Part shown: positions 1-11,387 of the stretch, piece after piece
Position numbering within the stretch: the first letter of the stretch is position 1
Layout of the letters: each line of letters begins with the position of its first letter
Assembly (NCBI GenBank): GCA_963513935.1
Contig: OY740777.1
Span: forward strand, 13,627,092 to 13,691,091
DNA from: Aphrophora alni
Lineage: Eukaryota > Arthropoda > Insecta > Hemiptera > Aphrophoridae
Length of the DNA stretch: 64,000 bases
Reading direction: 5' to 3'
Position numbers and translations under genes: made by a program
The notes under the pieces: model-generated
The model's database searches: none
Seen by the model: only the letters and a program-made list of their open reading frames with translations
Told to the model about the DNA's origin: nothing

Positions 1-1200
1 GGTAATGTGAGTCCACGAGAGTTTGTATCTATGGATCAAAATATAGATTAACAATTTCTCCTGGCTCTTTTGATCAATATTTCAAACCCCGGTCGTAGCT
101 ACAACTCTCAGCGACAGAGAGATGTTTAAAGAGGATACAGAGGCGGTAAAATCCATTTACTCTCAGGCGATCTGAAAGTATTGACACCTTTAACCTTTAA
201 ATTCGTAGTAGTATGACACTGCTTTAATGTGCGGTTGATATGTCTAGAATGAACAATAAAATGGGTGTCTGCTTATGCAGGTAGAGATGGAAACAAAAGT
301 GATGATCACATTGTTAGAACTCTTTGGTATAGAATCCTTCTGTGGCAGTCCAAACTGTCATCTTAGATAAATGGTTGAGATAATTCTGGTCGCTCTATTA
401 GGAAGTAATCACTTAAATTAGACCACAAGAAGGTTTATCCGATATTCCAAGTCAAAAGCTATTAGTTTCCGTACCTATATCGGTAAAAAAGGCACCCCCT
501 TAGGAGTTGTCATAGTTCTAGTTAGTTACAATGATGCTAGCTAGCCATTACCATTGGATGATTTTTACGTTGTTAACACACCTTCATCTATAATTTATAT
601 TTATCAACGGGTAAAAATGGCACAGGAGGGAAAATACGCCTAATGACTGGCCCCGAAAGAGATAACACCTCAAAGATAGGTGTCAGAATAACTGTCAGTT
701 CTTCTCCAATTGGAAAGAAGTGTGAAGACCTTCTGTATGAGTGTGATGTCTTTGCTCGGCGGAAGTTCAGTGAGTTTGGTAAAACATCTGTAGGTGTTGA
801 AGATTTTAGAGACGAAAATCCTATGGTTGTTACCGTCTTCATATGAAACCCGGGTAGAATATGGGAAGAACATCCATAAAGGTCGCCCAGTAGAAATAAT
901 CCTTGGCTGTGTAACACCTCTTCTTACCCCAAAAATAGCTTTTGCTGAAGTTTTTAATGAAATGAGCTTTACCTATTTGAATAATTTGTTTAACGGGAGA
1001 TTTTAATACTAGACAAAGAAGTCTACGAGATGTGATAATATAATAGTACTATTTCTCTGTCAGCATTAACAATTGAAAATATTCTACCCGCTGTTTCAGT
1101 CAATGGAAAGAACGTCTCTAGATCTCTATCGAAGGGAATAATTTTGAAAAAAAATACACGTTTTCCGTAGGTAAGTTGACAATTATATTTTTTTTCGTCA
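1..1200. other. Unassigned, slightly GC-richer segment
   Basis: No gene can be assigned. Short open frames overlap on both strands (plus 643-846 and 794-1006, minus 588-917). The plus-strand frame at 643-846 has a fairly coding-like composition, including the stretch KCEDLLYECDVF, but it has no recognisable family motif and is bounded by stops. It could be an exon scrap or a very old transposon fragment. A search of the three translated frames of 560-1010 against insect proteins would decide. Confidence 0.3.
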
Positions 1201-1204
1201 TACT

Positions 1205-1592
1205 GCTTCAAAAACAGCTGTTTTCAATACATGCTTTGAGTTAATATTTTTAGTCCTAAGAAGTAAAAACATCAGCTGAGATCGAGGTCATCAGCTGTTA
1301 CTTCGTTTATACGAATTAATTAACAATTGTAAAGCATCTATAAAAATAATGATACTCTCGATTGTAAATAACCGTTAAAACAGCTGTTACCATCAATTTG
1401 AATGCAAATAGGTTGAAAAAATTTAGTTTTTGTAAAATTGTTTTCTTATATTATTTGCAGTATAACGAAAAATATAGTTCATCACTTGGACCAAAAGAAG
1501 CTTTCGATCCTCGGTCATTTTTTTCCAGTTAAACTTGAGCTTGTATCGAAAAGCTTTATTTTTGGTGCTACTGATGAAATCTACTATTTTTA
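1205..1592 (-). repeat. ~385-bp repeat, left copy
   Basis: This segment is the reverse complement, at high identity, of 3561-3942. Shared landmarks in order are the CAGCTG-containing ends, the TTAATTAATTCG block, the CGAGAGTATC block, the GGTAACAGCTG block, the TATACTGCAAATAATATAAG block and the GATCNAAAGCTTCTTTTG block. The two copies could be arms of one ~2.7-kb foldback element, or two insertions of one short element in opposite orientation. The right copy interrupts a family R element on both sides while this copy does not, which favours two insertions. Confidence 0.75.
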
Positions 1593-2836
1593 ATTATTCT
1601 TTTATATTTTAGACAAATCTTATAGTTTATATTATCAGAAAACAACACCTCGCACAGTAATTATTTCCATCTCGTTTATTTAATAAATTTAAATCACGTA
1701 ATTTAATTTAAACATGTTCAGACGTTGAAACTGTCAAAGCCAAACACAACGAAGCATTTAATTTCGTTTGCTTTTCATTAAATACTAGACATAATCAAAA
1801 CACCTATTACACTTAAATTTACATTGAAGGAACAATATAATTATTATTCCTTTTATTTATGACTTCGTTTTAAATTATTAATTACTAAACACGTAAGACA
1901 TTATAAACTTACATTTCCTTCAACACCACCTGTTGTACAAATTACGGTTTTACTCCTGCAGTCAAAGTGGTAATAATACCGATATATTGTTTACAATACT
2001 TGCCTTTGTGGTAACATAATACAGTTCATACATTATTAAAGGTTTTATGTTTGCAATAGTTGATATGCAAATGCTTATTAAATTAGAAATATCCATCGTT
2101 TAAATGCTTAGGGCTATTTTTGTTTTGGATATGTTTTTTTGTTTACGACTCTAATTTCTTACTTTGTTGAGTTAGTTTTGTACTAAGACACACTAAATTT
2201 ATGTTCCTTTTAAATAATTTTGAAAATTAAATCGTATAAAAATAAAAGAAAACCTTCCTTTAAATAGTTTTTAATAATAAAATACGCGTAAAGAAAATAA
2301 TTCCTTATTTTTTGTTACTTTCTTTAACGTTTCCATAATTATTAACCCATTATAGTACCAGACCATTTCCGTAAAGTAGGCCTACAGAACTTTTTAAAAA
2401 AGTCATAATTTTGTTATTTTTCAAAAATAATTCACGATCTTTTTTCAAACTGCTTTACATTCTAATTTAATTGTAACAACAACAAAAAAATATACAGAGA
2501 CTTAACCTAACGTGAATTTTTCCAAATGATTTTCAATTTTTTGTAGAAAAAATCAGTCAAAAAATATTTAACGAAAAAAACATGTTTACACCACAAATTT
2601 AATTAGTATATTAAAGAAAATCTCAAGCTTTTAAGTATTTTTACTAATCAATAAAAAGTTAACATCTTAAAAAAATTAATATTGAAGTTTTTACCGATAT
2701 TTAACAAATCGCGGGACATCCATACTAAATAACGTCTTAGAAATGAACCAATCTTAAGTTTAAATTTTCAATAAACAAGTAAAGTTCAAAATTTTTCGTG
2801 TTTTAAAATTTATTTAGCTTAAAAGTCATTTTTTTA
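1593..2836. other. AT-rich spacer, nothing recognised
   Basis: Very AT-rich sequence between the two ~385-bp repeat copies, with many homopolymer runs. No open frame of note, no RNA gene and no tandem repeat was seen. Confidence 0.4.
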
Positions 2837-3080
2837 GAGATTACTTGTAACTATATATGTTACGCGTTTCGAAACGTGTTTCATCTTCAGATCTCCTTCG
2901 TAAAAGTTCTTAAACATTAAAAAACATTAAGAAAGACCAAATATTCCATAAATCCCGTGGTAGACACCTGTCACCGTCTCGTCGTTTTTATGTGAACATT
3001 TTGTTACGACCTCTTACGAGCGAGATTTGATGATGAAACATACGCTTCGAAACGCGTAAAATATAGAGTTACAAGTAACC
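2837..3080. repeat. Short inverted-repeat element with mirrored hairpin motifs
   Basis: The left end (2839-2878, containing TTACTTGTAACTATAT and TTACGCGTTTCGAAACG) is mirrored at 3042-3080 (CGCTTCGAAACGCGTAAAAT and GAGTTACAAGTAA). Each arm carries a CTGANGA-hairpin-GAAAC type motif pointing outward: minus strand 2867-2890 with a perfect 5-bp hairpin GAAAC/GTTTC, and plus strand 3027-3053 with TTGATGA in place of CTGATGA. It resembles the elements at 29.9, 48.1 and 59.9 kb in architecture but not in overall sequence. Confidence 0.65.
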
Positions 3081-3439
3081 CACAAGACTGAATAAGTACA
3101 ATAATATATTATATTAATTTATTTAGGTAGATTTTTTTTCGTCAACTTTGAATTACGTTTAAAAAAAATTCAGCAACTTTCTTTAACTCGAAAATATTAT
3201 TCATCTTACATAATTTCTTTTTAAGATAAAAAAAAAAAGACTAAAACATTTTTTTTTCAACAATGTTTTGCTTTACCATCTGAAAGTAGATTACAAAACA
3301 AAAAAAAATCTAAAATATAAGTTTTATTAGAATGACATATTGAGTAAGTTCAGTAATCGTCAAAAACATGGACCTTCATTTTTTCGACTGATCTTCTTGT
3401 GTCAGGTATTTAGAATAAAATAAAAAGCGATTATCGACA

Positions 3440-4280
3440 TGCCGTCTGATAGCGCCCACAAAAATAAAGACAGGAACATACAGGACTAGTGTGTACTTAA
3501 ATAGAACCCTATTGAAATTTAGAAAAATCGAATTTAAAATGTCAAAATGACGGCCATTTTAAATAGTATATAACATCACTAGGACCAAAAGTGAACCTTT
3601 TCACAATACAAGCTCAAGTCTAACGGAAAATGGGCGAAGATCGAAAAGCTTCTTTTGATCCAAGTGATGAACTATATATTTCGTTATACTGCAAATAATA
3701 TAAGAAAACAATTTCACTAAAACTAAAATGTTATAAACCTATTTACCTTCAAGTCGATGGTAACAGCTGTTTTAACGGTTGTTTACAATCGAGAGTATCG
3801 CTTTTTTTTTATAGATGATTACAATCGTTAATTAATTCGTATAAACGAACTAACAGCTGAGGACCTCGACCTCAGCTGATGATTTTAGGTCCCAGGACTA
3901 AAAGGAACAACTTTAGCATCTCAACAGCTGTATTTGAAGCAGATTGGTGAAAAAGTATTTTATTCATAGCCTATCTCGTGTGTTATTCAACTTATTAGTT
4001 AAAAATTTGTACCAACCTTACATATCAAAAATGTTAAGTACGAAATTATTATCAAAAATGTAATTTAAAACGCTAAAATTCGTATAGTTATGAAATCCAG
4101 GATAGAGTCAATGACACGAGCGAAGCGAGTTGAGGCTTCTTCAATTAACCGCTTTAAAGCCAACACACTGACACGAGCGAAGCGATCTTTACAATATAAC
4201 AGTTCCTACAAAGCTCAAGAAACCAATTTTTGGATATTACATTTAGAGGATCTGCTTGTAGGGGGATGGGTAAGTATCAT
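3440..4280 (+). repeat. Family R dispersed repeat, copy A (interrupted)
   Basis: Family R is defined here by shared landmarks in fixed order: ACAAAAATTAAGACAGGAAC, a GGTACAGGGGATTA-like block, GAACCCTATTGAAATT, AAAATGNCGGCCATTTTAAA, GTTATTCAACTTAT, GACACGAGCGAAGCGAGT, TTTCCTACAAGG, CAAGAAACCAAC, and a 3' end near GGGTAAATACCATGATGG. In this copy the first half (to about 3565) and second half (from about 3945) are separated by the right ~385-bp repeat. The GACACGAGCGAAGCGA motif occurs twice (about 4112 and 4170). No coding capacity is visible, so it looks like a non-autonomous transposon. Confidence 0.65.
3561..3942 (+). repeat. ~385-bp repeat, right copy
   Basis: Reverse complement of 1205-1592. 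It sits inside a family R copy, between the CGGCCATTTTAAA block and the GTTATTCAACTTATTA block, so it inserted after that copy. It contains several CAGCTG palindromes. No open frame is present. Confidence 0.7.
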
Positions 4281-4756
4281 ATTTAAAGCAATTTTTAAGT
4301 GATCATCTTAATTTTTAGAAGTTAGATGTATATTATAATCTGAAATTTGAAGTGTTGTCTACTCCGTATGTGTGAATAATATTCCTTTCCATCAGTTATT
4401 TGTAAAGATACGACACTTTGTAAAGTTTTTATTTTTCATAAACAAACAGATCAAAACTCGAACCATTTAGAAGTATTCTAGATTTTATGACAACTACTTT
4501 GACATGGGTAGAATATTTTGCAACTTTAATGTCCCCCTCCCCCCAACAAACAATAAAAAATTATCGTATCTCCCGGATTGAGCAATAATCCGCTAATATT
4601 ACTCCCCTGAACAGATACAAAACAAACAGTAGCCTATTCTTCAAATTTGCGCAGCGGTTTTTGTGACGTTACAACATTTCTCTTCACGAAATGAATCCAC
4701 ATTTTAGGTTCCAAAACCTTTTTCCACGTCTTTTTACAGTTACAGGAAGCTACTAG
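4281..4756. other. Spacer, nothing recognised
   Basis: AT-rich sequence with short C-rich runs near 4533 and 4600. No gene, array or inverted repeat was seen. Confidence 0.35.
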
Positions 4757-5236
4757 TGACCAGTGAATAAAGGCAGATTTTGTGAAAATCTGGAAAAAAT
4801 ACCCCAGACACGAAATTTGGTGAAAAGTTGTATTTTGGGGTTAATTCAATGAGGAAAAATCGGTCACTCTTTCTCACAGCTGGACCCCCTGGGGGAGGGG
4901 GGTTAAAAGGTGCGGTAAAACTCTTTTTTTTTTAAATATCTCACAAACTAAGCAAGATATCAAAAACCGTTTAACTCAAAAGTTCTAACTGAATAATTCC
5001 CTATCGAAACGGTCCTTAGATCCTTAGTAATTTTGTCATCAGACGTACTGAAACAGAGATATGAGCGATCAAAGTTGAGATCATTTTTTGCAATTCTTCG
5101 TATGAAACATTTCTACAGAATTTAGGCCGATTTTTGTATAGTAAAACGCTCCAAATATGGGTTTACTATGTGTTTGTACAAGTAATATCAAGTTTTTTAA
5201 TATAAATTTTTGCATTAATGTATTTATGCACACATA

Positions 5237-5254
5237 GACACACACACACACACT
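5237..5254. repeat. (CA)n microsatellite
   Basis: Perfect CA dinucleotide run in the left arm of the long inverted repeat. Confidence 0.9.
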
Positions 5255-5459
5255 ACAACTACAAAAACGTGCAATTTTTAACGTAAGCGTTTTTAGTTTT
5301 ATACATACTTCTTATATGTGCAAATATGCGTAGAAATATTTTCATACATAGGCTATATATTATACTTGTCTAAATACAACAATGCACATCTAAACGCATG
5401 GATTAGTCAGTTTATGCATGTAAATGTGCAAAATGTGTAAATGCACGATTTTGTAGTTG

Positions 5460-5460
<1 letters not shown>

Positions 5461-5490
<30 letters not shown>

Positions 5491-5491
5491 C
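5461..5491. repeat. (TG)n microsatellite
   Basis: Perfect TG run in the right arm, mirror partner of the CA run but longer, so the two arms have slipped independently. Confidence 0.9.
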
Positions 5492-6112
5492 ATAAATAAT
5501 ACTTTCATACATTTATATTAAAATTCTTGGTATTACATGTACAAACAATTACATATCCATATTTACAGCTTTATACTATACAAAAATTGGCCTAAACTCA
5601 AAAAATGCAAGTTTTTTTCTTTCGTAAAAATGCCTTATACGAACAATCTCAAAAAAGGTCTCAACTTTGAGCGTCCCAGTGCGTCTGACAAAAAAATTAC
5701 TAGGAGCCATTTTGATATGAAATTTAATCAACTACAATTTTTTATATTTGATTTATTTTGATATCTTACTTAGTTTTTGAGATATTTACAACAAACCGTT
5801 TTGCCCCATCTTTTAACCCCTCTTCCGCGGGGAGGGCCTTCAGTAAGCTGTTGTGTCCGATTTTTCCCTATTGAAACCTTAAACCTACCTTTCCATCAAA
5901 TTTCATATCTGGAAGATTGTTCCTGTAAAATTCTTTATTCAGTGATCTTTAAATAAAAATGATCATTATTAATATTACGCCATTAATTTTAAGTGAATTT
6001 ATTTCAAATTTACGCAACATTGTAACAGAATGAATGTAATTCCAACAAAAATCTAAGCCTTGAATCCTTATGATTTGAAAAACTATTATCATCATATCCA
6101 TTAAAATAAAAA

Positions 6113-6300
6113 GGAAATAATAAAAAATAGAGATATTTTGTCCTCGAATACTCTACAAGTATCAGGAGAGCTATTTAAGACCGACCTGATAAAAGAAATG
6201 AAAAAAGGAATCTAACCCAAGACTACATGAAGAAAGATGTACATCCAGCCAGCCTACCTCGGGATTCCCACACACATACTCATTATAATTAAGCCCTTTG
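6113..6300 (+). repeat. Family S dispersed repeat, copy 1
   Basis: Family S is a ~200-bp repeat seen seven times. Landmarks are CTTATAAAA, an A-rich tract, AGAACATAAAATAAAG, CTCGAATACTCTAA, GAGAGACCTGACAGGAAAGA, GACTACATGAAAAAGGTGTA, GATCCAGC and CGGGATT, ending near GTACTCACTGTGAAG. This copy has diverged versions of CTCGAATACTCTA, ACCTGATAAAAGAAATGA, AAGACTACATGAAGAAAG and CTCGGGATTCCCA. It has the size of a SINE, but I see no clear tRNA-type A and B boxes, so the class is left open. Confidence 0.6.
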
Positions 6301-7400
6301 GTAAGAATGACTATACGATAAAGTTAACGTTGATATTATGAAGGATATTTCAATTTAATTAAACCAGTTTCCACTAAGTTGTGGAATTTAGTAACATTTG
6401 CTCGTAGATGTGACTCTTTCAGAAAATAACTAAATATGTGTATTTATTGAGTTTGTCTTATAACTCAAAATTTACCCATCAAAAAACACAAAATATATTT
6501 TCCCAAATCGGTTATAACTATTCTCATCCAATTTTGCTGAATTATAGCCTCTAACAACCAAAACATATCATATTGGTTGCTATTTCTAAAACTTAACAGT
6601 TATGGATAAAAACTATATAATCGGCCATGGGGTTGTTACAACTCAATTTCTCAGAATCGTTTCTACCGTTTTTGTTCAAATTTTACGGAAATGTGTAGAA
6701 TGTCTCAAACTGGTGACTGAATTTGCAAGTAAAAAATTAAAACGGTTCAAGCATAATTGGAAAAAAAAAAAAAAGAAAAATTACCATTGCGCGCAGTCAT
6801 TAAAAGCTAGATTTTTATGAAAAAATAGGACTTACCAGAAAACTTTTTATGGAACGAGCGAAGCAAGTTTATGCTCTATTTTCTAAATATTCACTTATTT
6901 TTGTCTTTACACGTTTTAATTGGGAACTAAAAATTGAAATGACGTTTTGGTTCGTTTGTCCAATGATTGTCACACAATTTATTATAAATATCCTACTTTA
7001 AAGGTGACCTAGTTGAAATTGGCTTCATGTAACAGGATTATTTATGTAAGGTATATCCTGCAGCCTATGTAAGGCCGGCCTTGTCATGTATTATTCGTTA
7101 TCTCCAGGAGTTGAAGCAGTTAAAAGTTAACAACTACAGTTTTATAGCTACAACATGCTTGAGGCGATACAGCAGTACCAACTTTAACACAAGTCTAGAC
7201 CTTTAGAAACTCAAATTACAATGTATTTTACTTAACAAGCTGTTCCTGGGGGAGATCATGAAAGTTTGAAATTCTCGGTATCCTGTTAATAAGGAGACAC
7301 GCAAGGACAAGGATCGCTAGTGGTGTTTTGTTTTGACCTGGCTCTTTGGTTTTTACCGATAAGTAGTCGAGTTTCATTTTTGAAAAGATAACGATCGATC
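6301..7400. other. Spacer; one short CGG/CCG palindrome
   Basis: No gene is recognised. A motif resembling the family R word ACGAGCGAAGCGAGT is at about 6854. A 12-bp palindrome, AAGGCCGGCCTT, lies at about 7072-7083. The 72-residue open frame at 6602-6820 ends in an A-tract and looks incidental. Confidence 0.35.
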
Positions 7401-7418
7401 AACTCCACCAACTCTTCT

Positions 7419-7908
7419 TTTGAAGTGAATACTTCTTTACGGCCGGTAGGCAACTTTTGGGTGCTGTTAAATCGATGTGGTGAAAGGAAACATCGTCACG
7501 AGTGAAAGGAAAAATCGTCACGAAAATGACGTAACGATATCTAGCAGCTGAGGCTTAAATAAAGTAAACATCAGAGATATCCAATTAAAACAGCTGATTA
7601 TTTTTCTATGTAAAATTTAATTCAGCTGGACTTATGTAGAGGACATATTGGTTTGCTTGTTATGAATTAAATTTTTTTTTTTAATCTTGGTAATTTACTA
7701 GAATACACAAGAGCTTTTCTTTATCATATTATATTTATTATCCGTTGAAGGATATTTCACGAGACATCGGTTAAAAAAATATTAAACGGATCTTGGTAGT
7801 TTACTAGAACACACAAGAGGTTTTTGAAGTGAATACTTCTTTACGTCCGGTAGGCAATATTTTTGGTACTGTTAAATCGATGTGGTGAAAGGGAAAATCG
7901 TCACGAAA
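7419..7908 (+). repeat. Local duplication (two units)
   Basis: The block starting GAAGTGAATACTTCTTTACG, with GCCGGTAGGCAA and GTTAAATCGATGTGGTGAAA, occurs at about 7422-7530 and again at about 7829-7908. The block ATCTTGGTAATTTACTAGAA at about 7683 recurs as GATCTTGGTAGTTTACTAGAA at about 7790. Together they show an imperfect duplication with a period near 400 bp for one part and 107 bp for the other. No coding content. Confidence 0.65.
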
Positions 7909-8037
7909 ATAATAATAATAGTATACGTACAACAACGGTTATGCTGCGTATTTAAATAATCTACTAATATACAGGGTTTATATAAGTATTCACTTCTAAC
8001 GCGCGTAGTCTCTACGCACCCATTTTTTCTACCTACT

Positions 8038-8066
8038 CTTACGCTATAGAGTATTCGAGGTCTAGG

Positions 8067-8100
<34 letters not shown>

Positions 8101-8123
8101 TCTTCTTTTTTTCTTTTGTTTTG
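8038..8123 (-). repeat. Family S dispersed repeat, copy 2 (truncated) with poly(T)
   Basis: TAGAGTATTCGAGGTCTAGGG is the reverse complement of the family S start, followed by a ~29-base T run (about 8071-8099) and a CTTC-rich stretch. Only the A-rich end of the repeat is present. Confidence 0.5.
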
Positions 8124-8124
8124 C

Positions 8125-9240
8125 CTTTAAATAACAAGAAGATATTCAGGAAAATTTAATCGAAATCGTTAAAGGAGTTCGTCAGAGGCCGTCACGGGTC
8201 TCCCAATTTATTTAGATTAATATTTTTGATTGAAGTTTTCCAACTTAGCAAGTCGGGCTAAGTCTGCGAGTAAATGGCGTTTACGTATTCACGGGAATAC
8301 TAGTGATACACGACTAATAGGCATAGTTTCGACCACCCATATTACATTTGGTGTTGTATGTAATGTACCTTTATAACTAGAATCTTAAGACCTCGAAATT
8401 AATTTATTATAATAAACTCATTACGTTCTTGTTACCAAAAGTGGTGTTGAGTCGGACGAGTCTTGGACCTAATTGGGATTTTGAAATGGGAAATATTGTG
8501 CAGTTTTCCCACAGTTTATTTAAATAGTTAGAATTGTATTCATTGTAAATTATTATTTGTATGGTGTTGGATGATAAAGCGTGTTGATTGTCCTCTCTTC
8601 GACATTTGAATTATGTATCTCAGTGTCACACACATCCTCACATATTTTATTTTTCTCTACCATCTTGAGTTATTTCTCTCTTTCACCTTTCCTATCTGGT
8701 CTCTTCTTTTCTTCCAACTATGGCGGTATTAAAGTATTCTAGGGCTATTTTCCTTTCTTCGTTTATTTTATAAGGTGGTGAACTGAGAGTTTTTTGTCTT
8801 TAAATAAGCAAGTAAACAAATTAAGCAAAGTTTGATGAAAATCGTTGCAGGAGTTCAATAGGACTTGTCACGAGTGTACCAATTTATTTAGTTTAAATTT
8901 TTGTCTGAAGTTTTCCAAATTTGCAAGTCGGGTTGTCTCGGAAATTGGCGTTTCCTTAATTCTCGGAAAAACCGATAAGCTTAGTTTAGAGCACCAATAT
9001 TACATTTTGTGTTGTATGCAGTTACCTTTAAAACTAGAATATTAAGTCATTATTGTAATTAACGTGGTATTGGGTTAGATGAGTTGAAGGAACTCATTGG
9101 GTTTTTGAAATAGGCGAGTGAGAAAGTTTGTGCAATGTTTTTGCACAGTTTGTTTAAATAGTTTGAATTGTATTCAAATTTATTGTAATTTTATTATTAT
9201 TGGTATGGTATTGAATGGTAATTTGAATACATTTATCTCT
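8125..9240 (+). repeat. Diverged tandem duplication of ~690 bp
   Basis: The segment 8125-8640 is repeated at about 8795-9240. Corresponding words include GTCTTTAAATAA.CAAG, GAGTTC, CACGGGTCTCCCAATTTATTTAG versus CACGAGTGTACCAATTTATTTAG, GAAGTTTTCCAA.TT.GCAAGTCGGG, ATATTACATTTGGTGTTGTATG versus ATATTACATTTTGTGTTGTATG, CACAGTTTATTTAAATAGTT and GGTATGGT.TTG. The units have many substitutions and indels, so the event is old. The open frame at 8845-9045 exists only in the second unit and is not conserved in the first, arguing against coding. Confidence 0.7.
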
Positions 9241-11140
9241 ATGTCACACAAATTTAATTTTATCTAAAATATTCTTTCTTTTTACCTGTTTCTCTATCCG
9301 TCTTCATACTTGTTTTCTATCGCTGTCTCTGCATTTCGCTTCCCTTCCTCTTTCTCTGAATGTGTGACGATAATAAAAACCATTCAGCGAAAACCTATTT
9401 ATAAAATAATAAATTAATTTAAATAGTTAAAATTAAAATAATATATATTCTATACAAATCTTTAAGTCACTATGTCGGCCTTGAGCAACGTATAGTTTAG
9501 TTATTTGTATGCAGACCTATTTCCGCTCATTCTTAGCCTTGAATGCTGTCTTAAATTGGTAAAAAAAAAACTTTAAAAATATTTAAATAGAACTAAACCT
9601 GATTCGCTTACACTGGGCGATTCCAAACCTCACGAAAATCTCTCCTAAAATGATTCTATAGCAAAAAATGTCAAACAAATTCGTATTAACAAGGATCCAA
9701 AAACGTTTCGACAGCGAGTTACGGCTAGCGTAAGATTTCACCAGGATTTCAGATACACCGGTAAAATGCGGGGATTGAATACGTTTTACGACCTGAATAA
9801 TTGTAATAAATAGGTCCCAGAATTGTATCTCTTGTAGTTTTTGAAAAAATTATTGTAAAAAGAGAAAAAATTTAATTGTGAATTAATTGATGTGAATAAA
9901 GTACAATAAAAAAAAAAACAAATAGGAATCTTTTGAACTACAGAAAACAAATTTCGAAAAGGTATTTTGTTTTCCGTTAAAAGAGGGAAAGCGTTGCTAC
10001 ATTAAAAATTATACGTCCACCATTTTGAAAACGTCGAAAATAAAATTTTGGTTTTCTAGTGTACTGGTAAAAGGTTAAATAAATCATGCAAATACCAAAT
10101 CTTCGCTCAAACTCTTACCTACTTCCAAAGATAATGTCTTTAAAAAACACACAAAATTGCCGACAAAATTCAGACCTACGTCTGTAAGAACGTTTTATAT
10201 TGTTTTTAGCAATAGAATCATTTCCAGAGTGATTGCCCTGGAGTTTCGAATCACGCTGTATAATAATAAAATAAACTCATCCGATCTAGTTTTTAATGAA
10301 GAGGTCGAGATATTTATACTAGCCTATAGGACTATTGTATGTTTTTACAGCGACAGGGACTGTTGATTTGTTGTCCAAAGACAAAACTGTTTTTATAGAG
10401 AAGTATTTTATCAGACGTTGAACATTCAATAGATTATGTATTGAACACAGGAGACGCGGATCTTAGAAACAAGTCTATTTAATTGTATCCCTAAGTTGTA
10501 AATGTCACCAAACTAAGGTCGCTAACTAAGGTTACAATCCAGGATATCAGTCATGATCAGCTGTAATAAATTAAACGTGAACATGACATCAAACACAGTT
10601 TTTGACAAATTGTTACGGAAGATTTTGAGAAATAACTCCTTTAATAAGGAGCTCCATAGAGAATTTATGTTGGATATGTGAATTTCGTATAACTCCTTAC
10701 ACATTATATTTTAGTAAAGTTTCATTGAAATCGTTTAAGTAGGTTTGAAAAAAATCGGTAAGTCGTGTTTTGATATTATGCGGGCTTTGAGAAATTAAAA
10801 CATAAATATGCAAGACTAACCCTTCGATCAGCCGCATTCCCAGTTTGATAATAGTAACAGTAAATCGTTTAATTTATTAAGTAAACTTACAAACTATAGT
10901 TTCTTTTCTTGTTTCATTATACACATTTTCTGCACTAATATGTTTCGCTTAAGTTATAATGAAATAAAGGTTATTTCTTATATTTACCTTCTTTTTGACA
11001 CTCCAGTATTTCTGTTGCATGCATTCTTCTTTTCATAATTCTTCTTTGAAAAAATCAAAATAACTTCTGCTGTTAAAGACAATTAATACAACTTTTAACA
11101 TAATTATTGAGAAGACACATGGGCAGGAATCGTACAAGGC
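9241..11140. other. Spacer, nothing recognised
   Basis: AT-rich sequence with only short open frames (for example 10157-10366) that show no family motif. No tandem array, RNA gene or inverted repeat was seen. Confidence 0.35.
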
Positions 11141-11148
11141 TCAGACCT

Positions 11149-11172
11149 CAGACGAGAGGACCCTCTCGTCTG
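11149..11172. other. Perfect 11-bp hairpin
   Basis: CAGACGAGAGG, two loop bases, then CCTCTCGTCTG, a perfect inverted repeat that is GC-richer than its surroundings. It has no T-run after it and is not adjacent to any gene, so its role is unknown. Confidence 0.8.
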
Positions 11173-11296
11173 CAATTAGACATAAATGATTGTAATTTCT
11201 TACTCACCAGACTGCAACTTTCAAACCTAAAACAAATATAATTTTATAAATAAGTTTGGTTGATATGACAATTAATAACAAAATATCAAAGTAAAT

Positions 11297-11368
11297 TATT
11301 TACAATTGAACCCAGTAGGCTACCTTTGGTTTTACACGTCAATGCTCTACCGACTCCGCTATCTATGT
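11297..11368 (-). other. tRNA-like sequence, left copy (degenerate)
   Basis: On the minus strand it reads GATAGCGGAGTCGGTAGAGCA (an A-box-like D arm), then an anticodon-arm-like segment, then CTACTGGGTTCAATTG (a B-box-like T arm). The anticodon stem has mismatches and the acceptor arms do not pair well. It is a tRNA-derived relic and not predicted to be a working tRNA gene. Confidence 0.55.
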
Positions 11369-11387
11369 TCGTTTCCCAGTATAGGGC

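Larger units (their letters stand above)
4757..5946. repeat. Long inverted repeat (~1.2 kb, arms ~500 bp)
   Basis: The left arm (about 4757-5280) is mirrored by the right arm (about 5440-5946). Matching pairs include ACCAGTGAATAAAG with CTTTATTCAGTGAT; the GAGGGGGGTTAAAAGGTG block with CATCTTTTAACCCCTCTT; CTAAGCAAGATATC with GATATCTTACTTAG; and a CA microsatellite (about 5237-5254) with a TG microsatellite (5461-5491) flanked on both sides by the same GTAGTTGTAG/CTACAACTAC words. The loop is about 160 bp. The arms are diverged by many substitutions. A transcript would fold into a long double-stranded hairpin. The 74-residue open frame at 5537-5761 lies in an arm and is not considered a gene. 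Confidence 0.8.

Noticed and set aside
588..917. 109-codon minus-strand frame
   Set aside because: No recognisable motif, and a plus-strand frame of equal quality overlaps it; left as unassigned.
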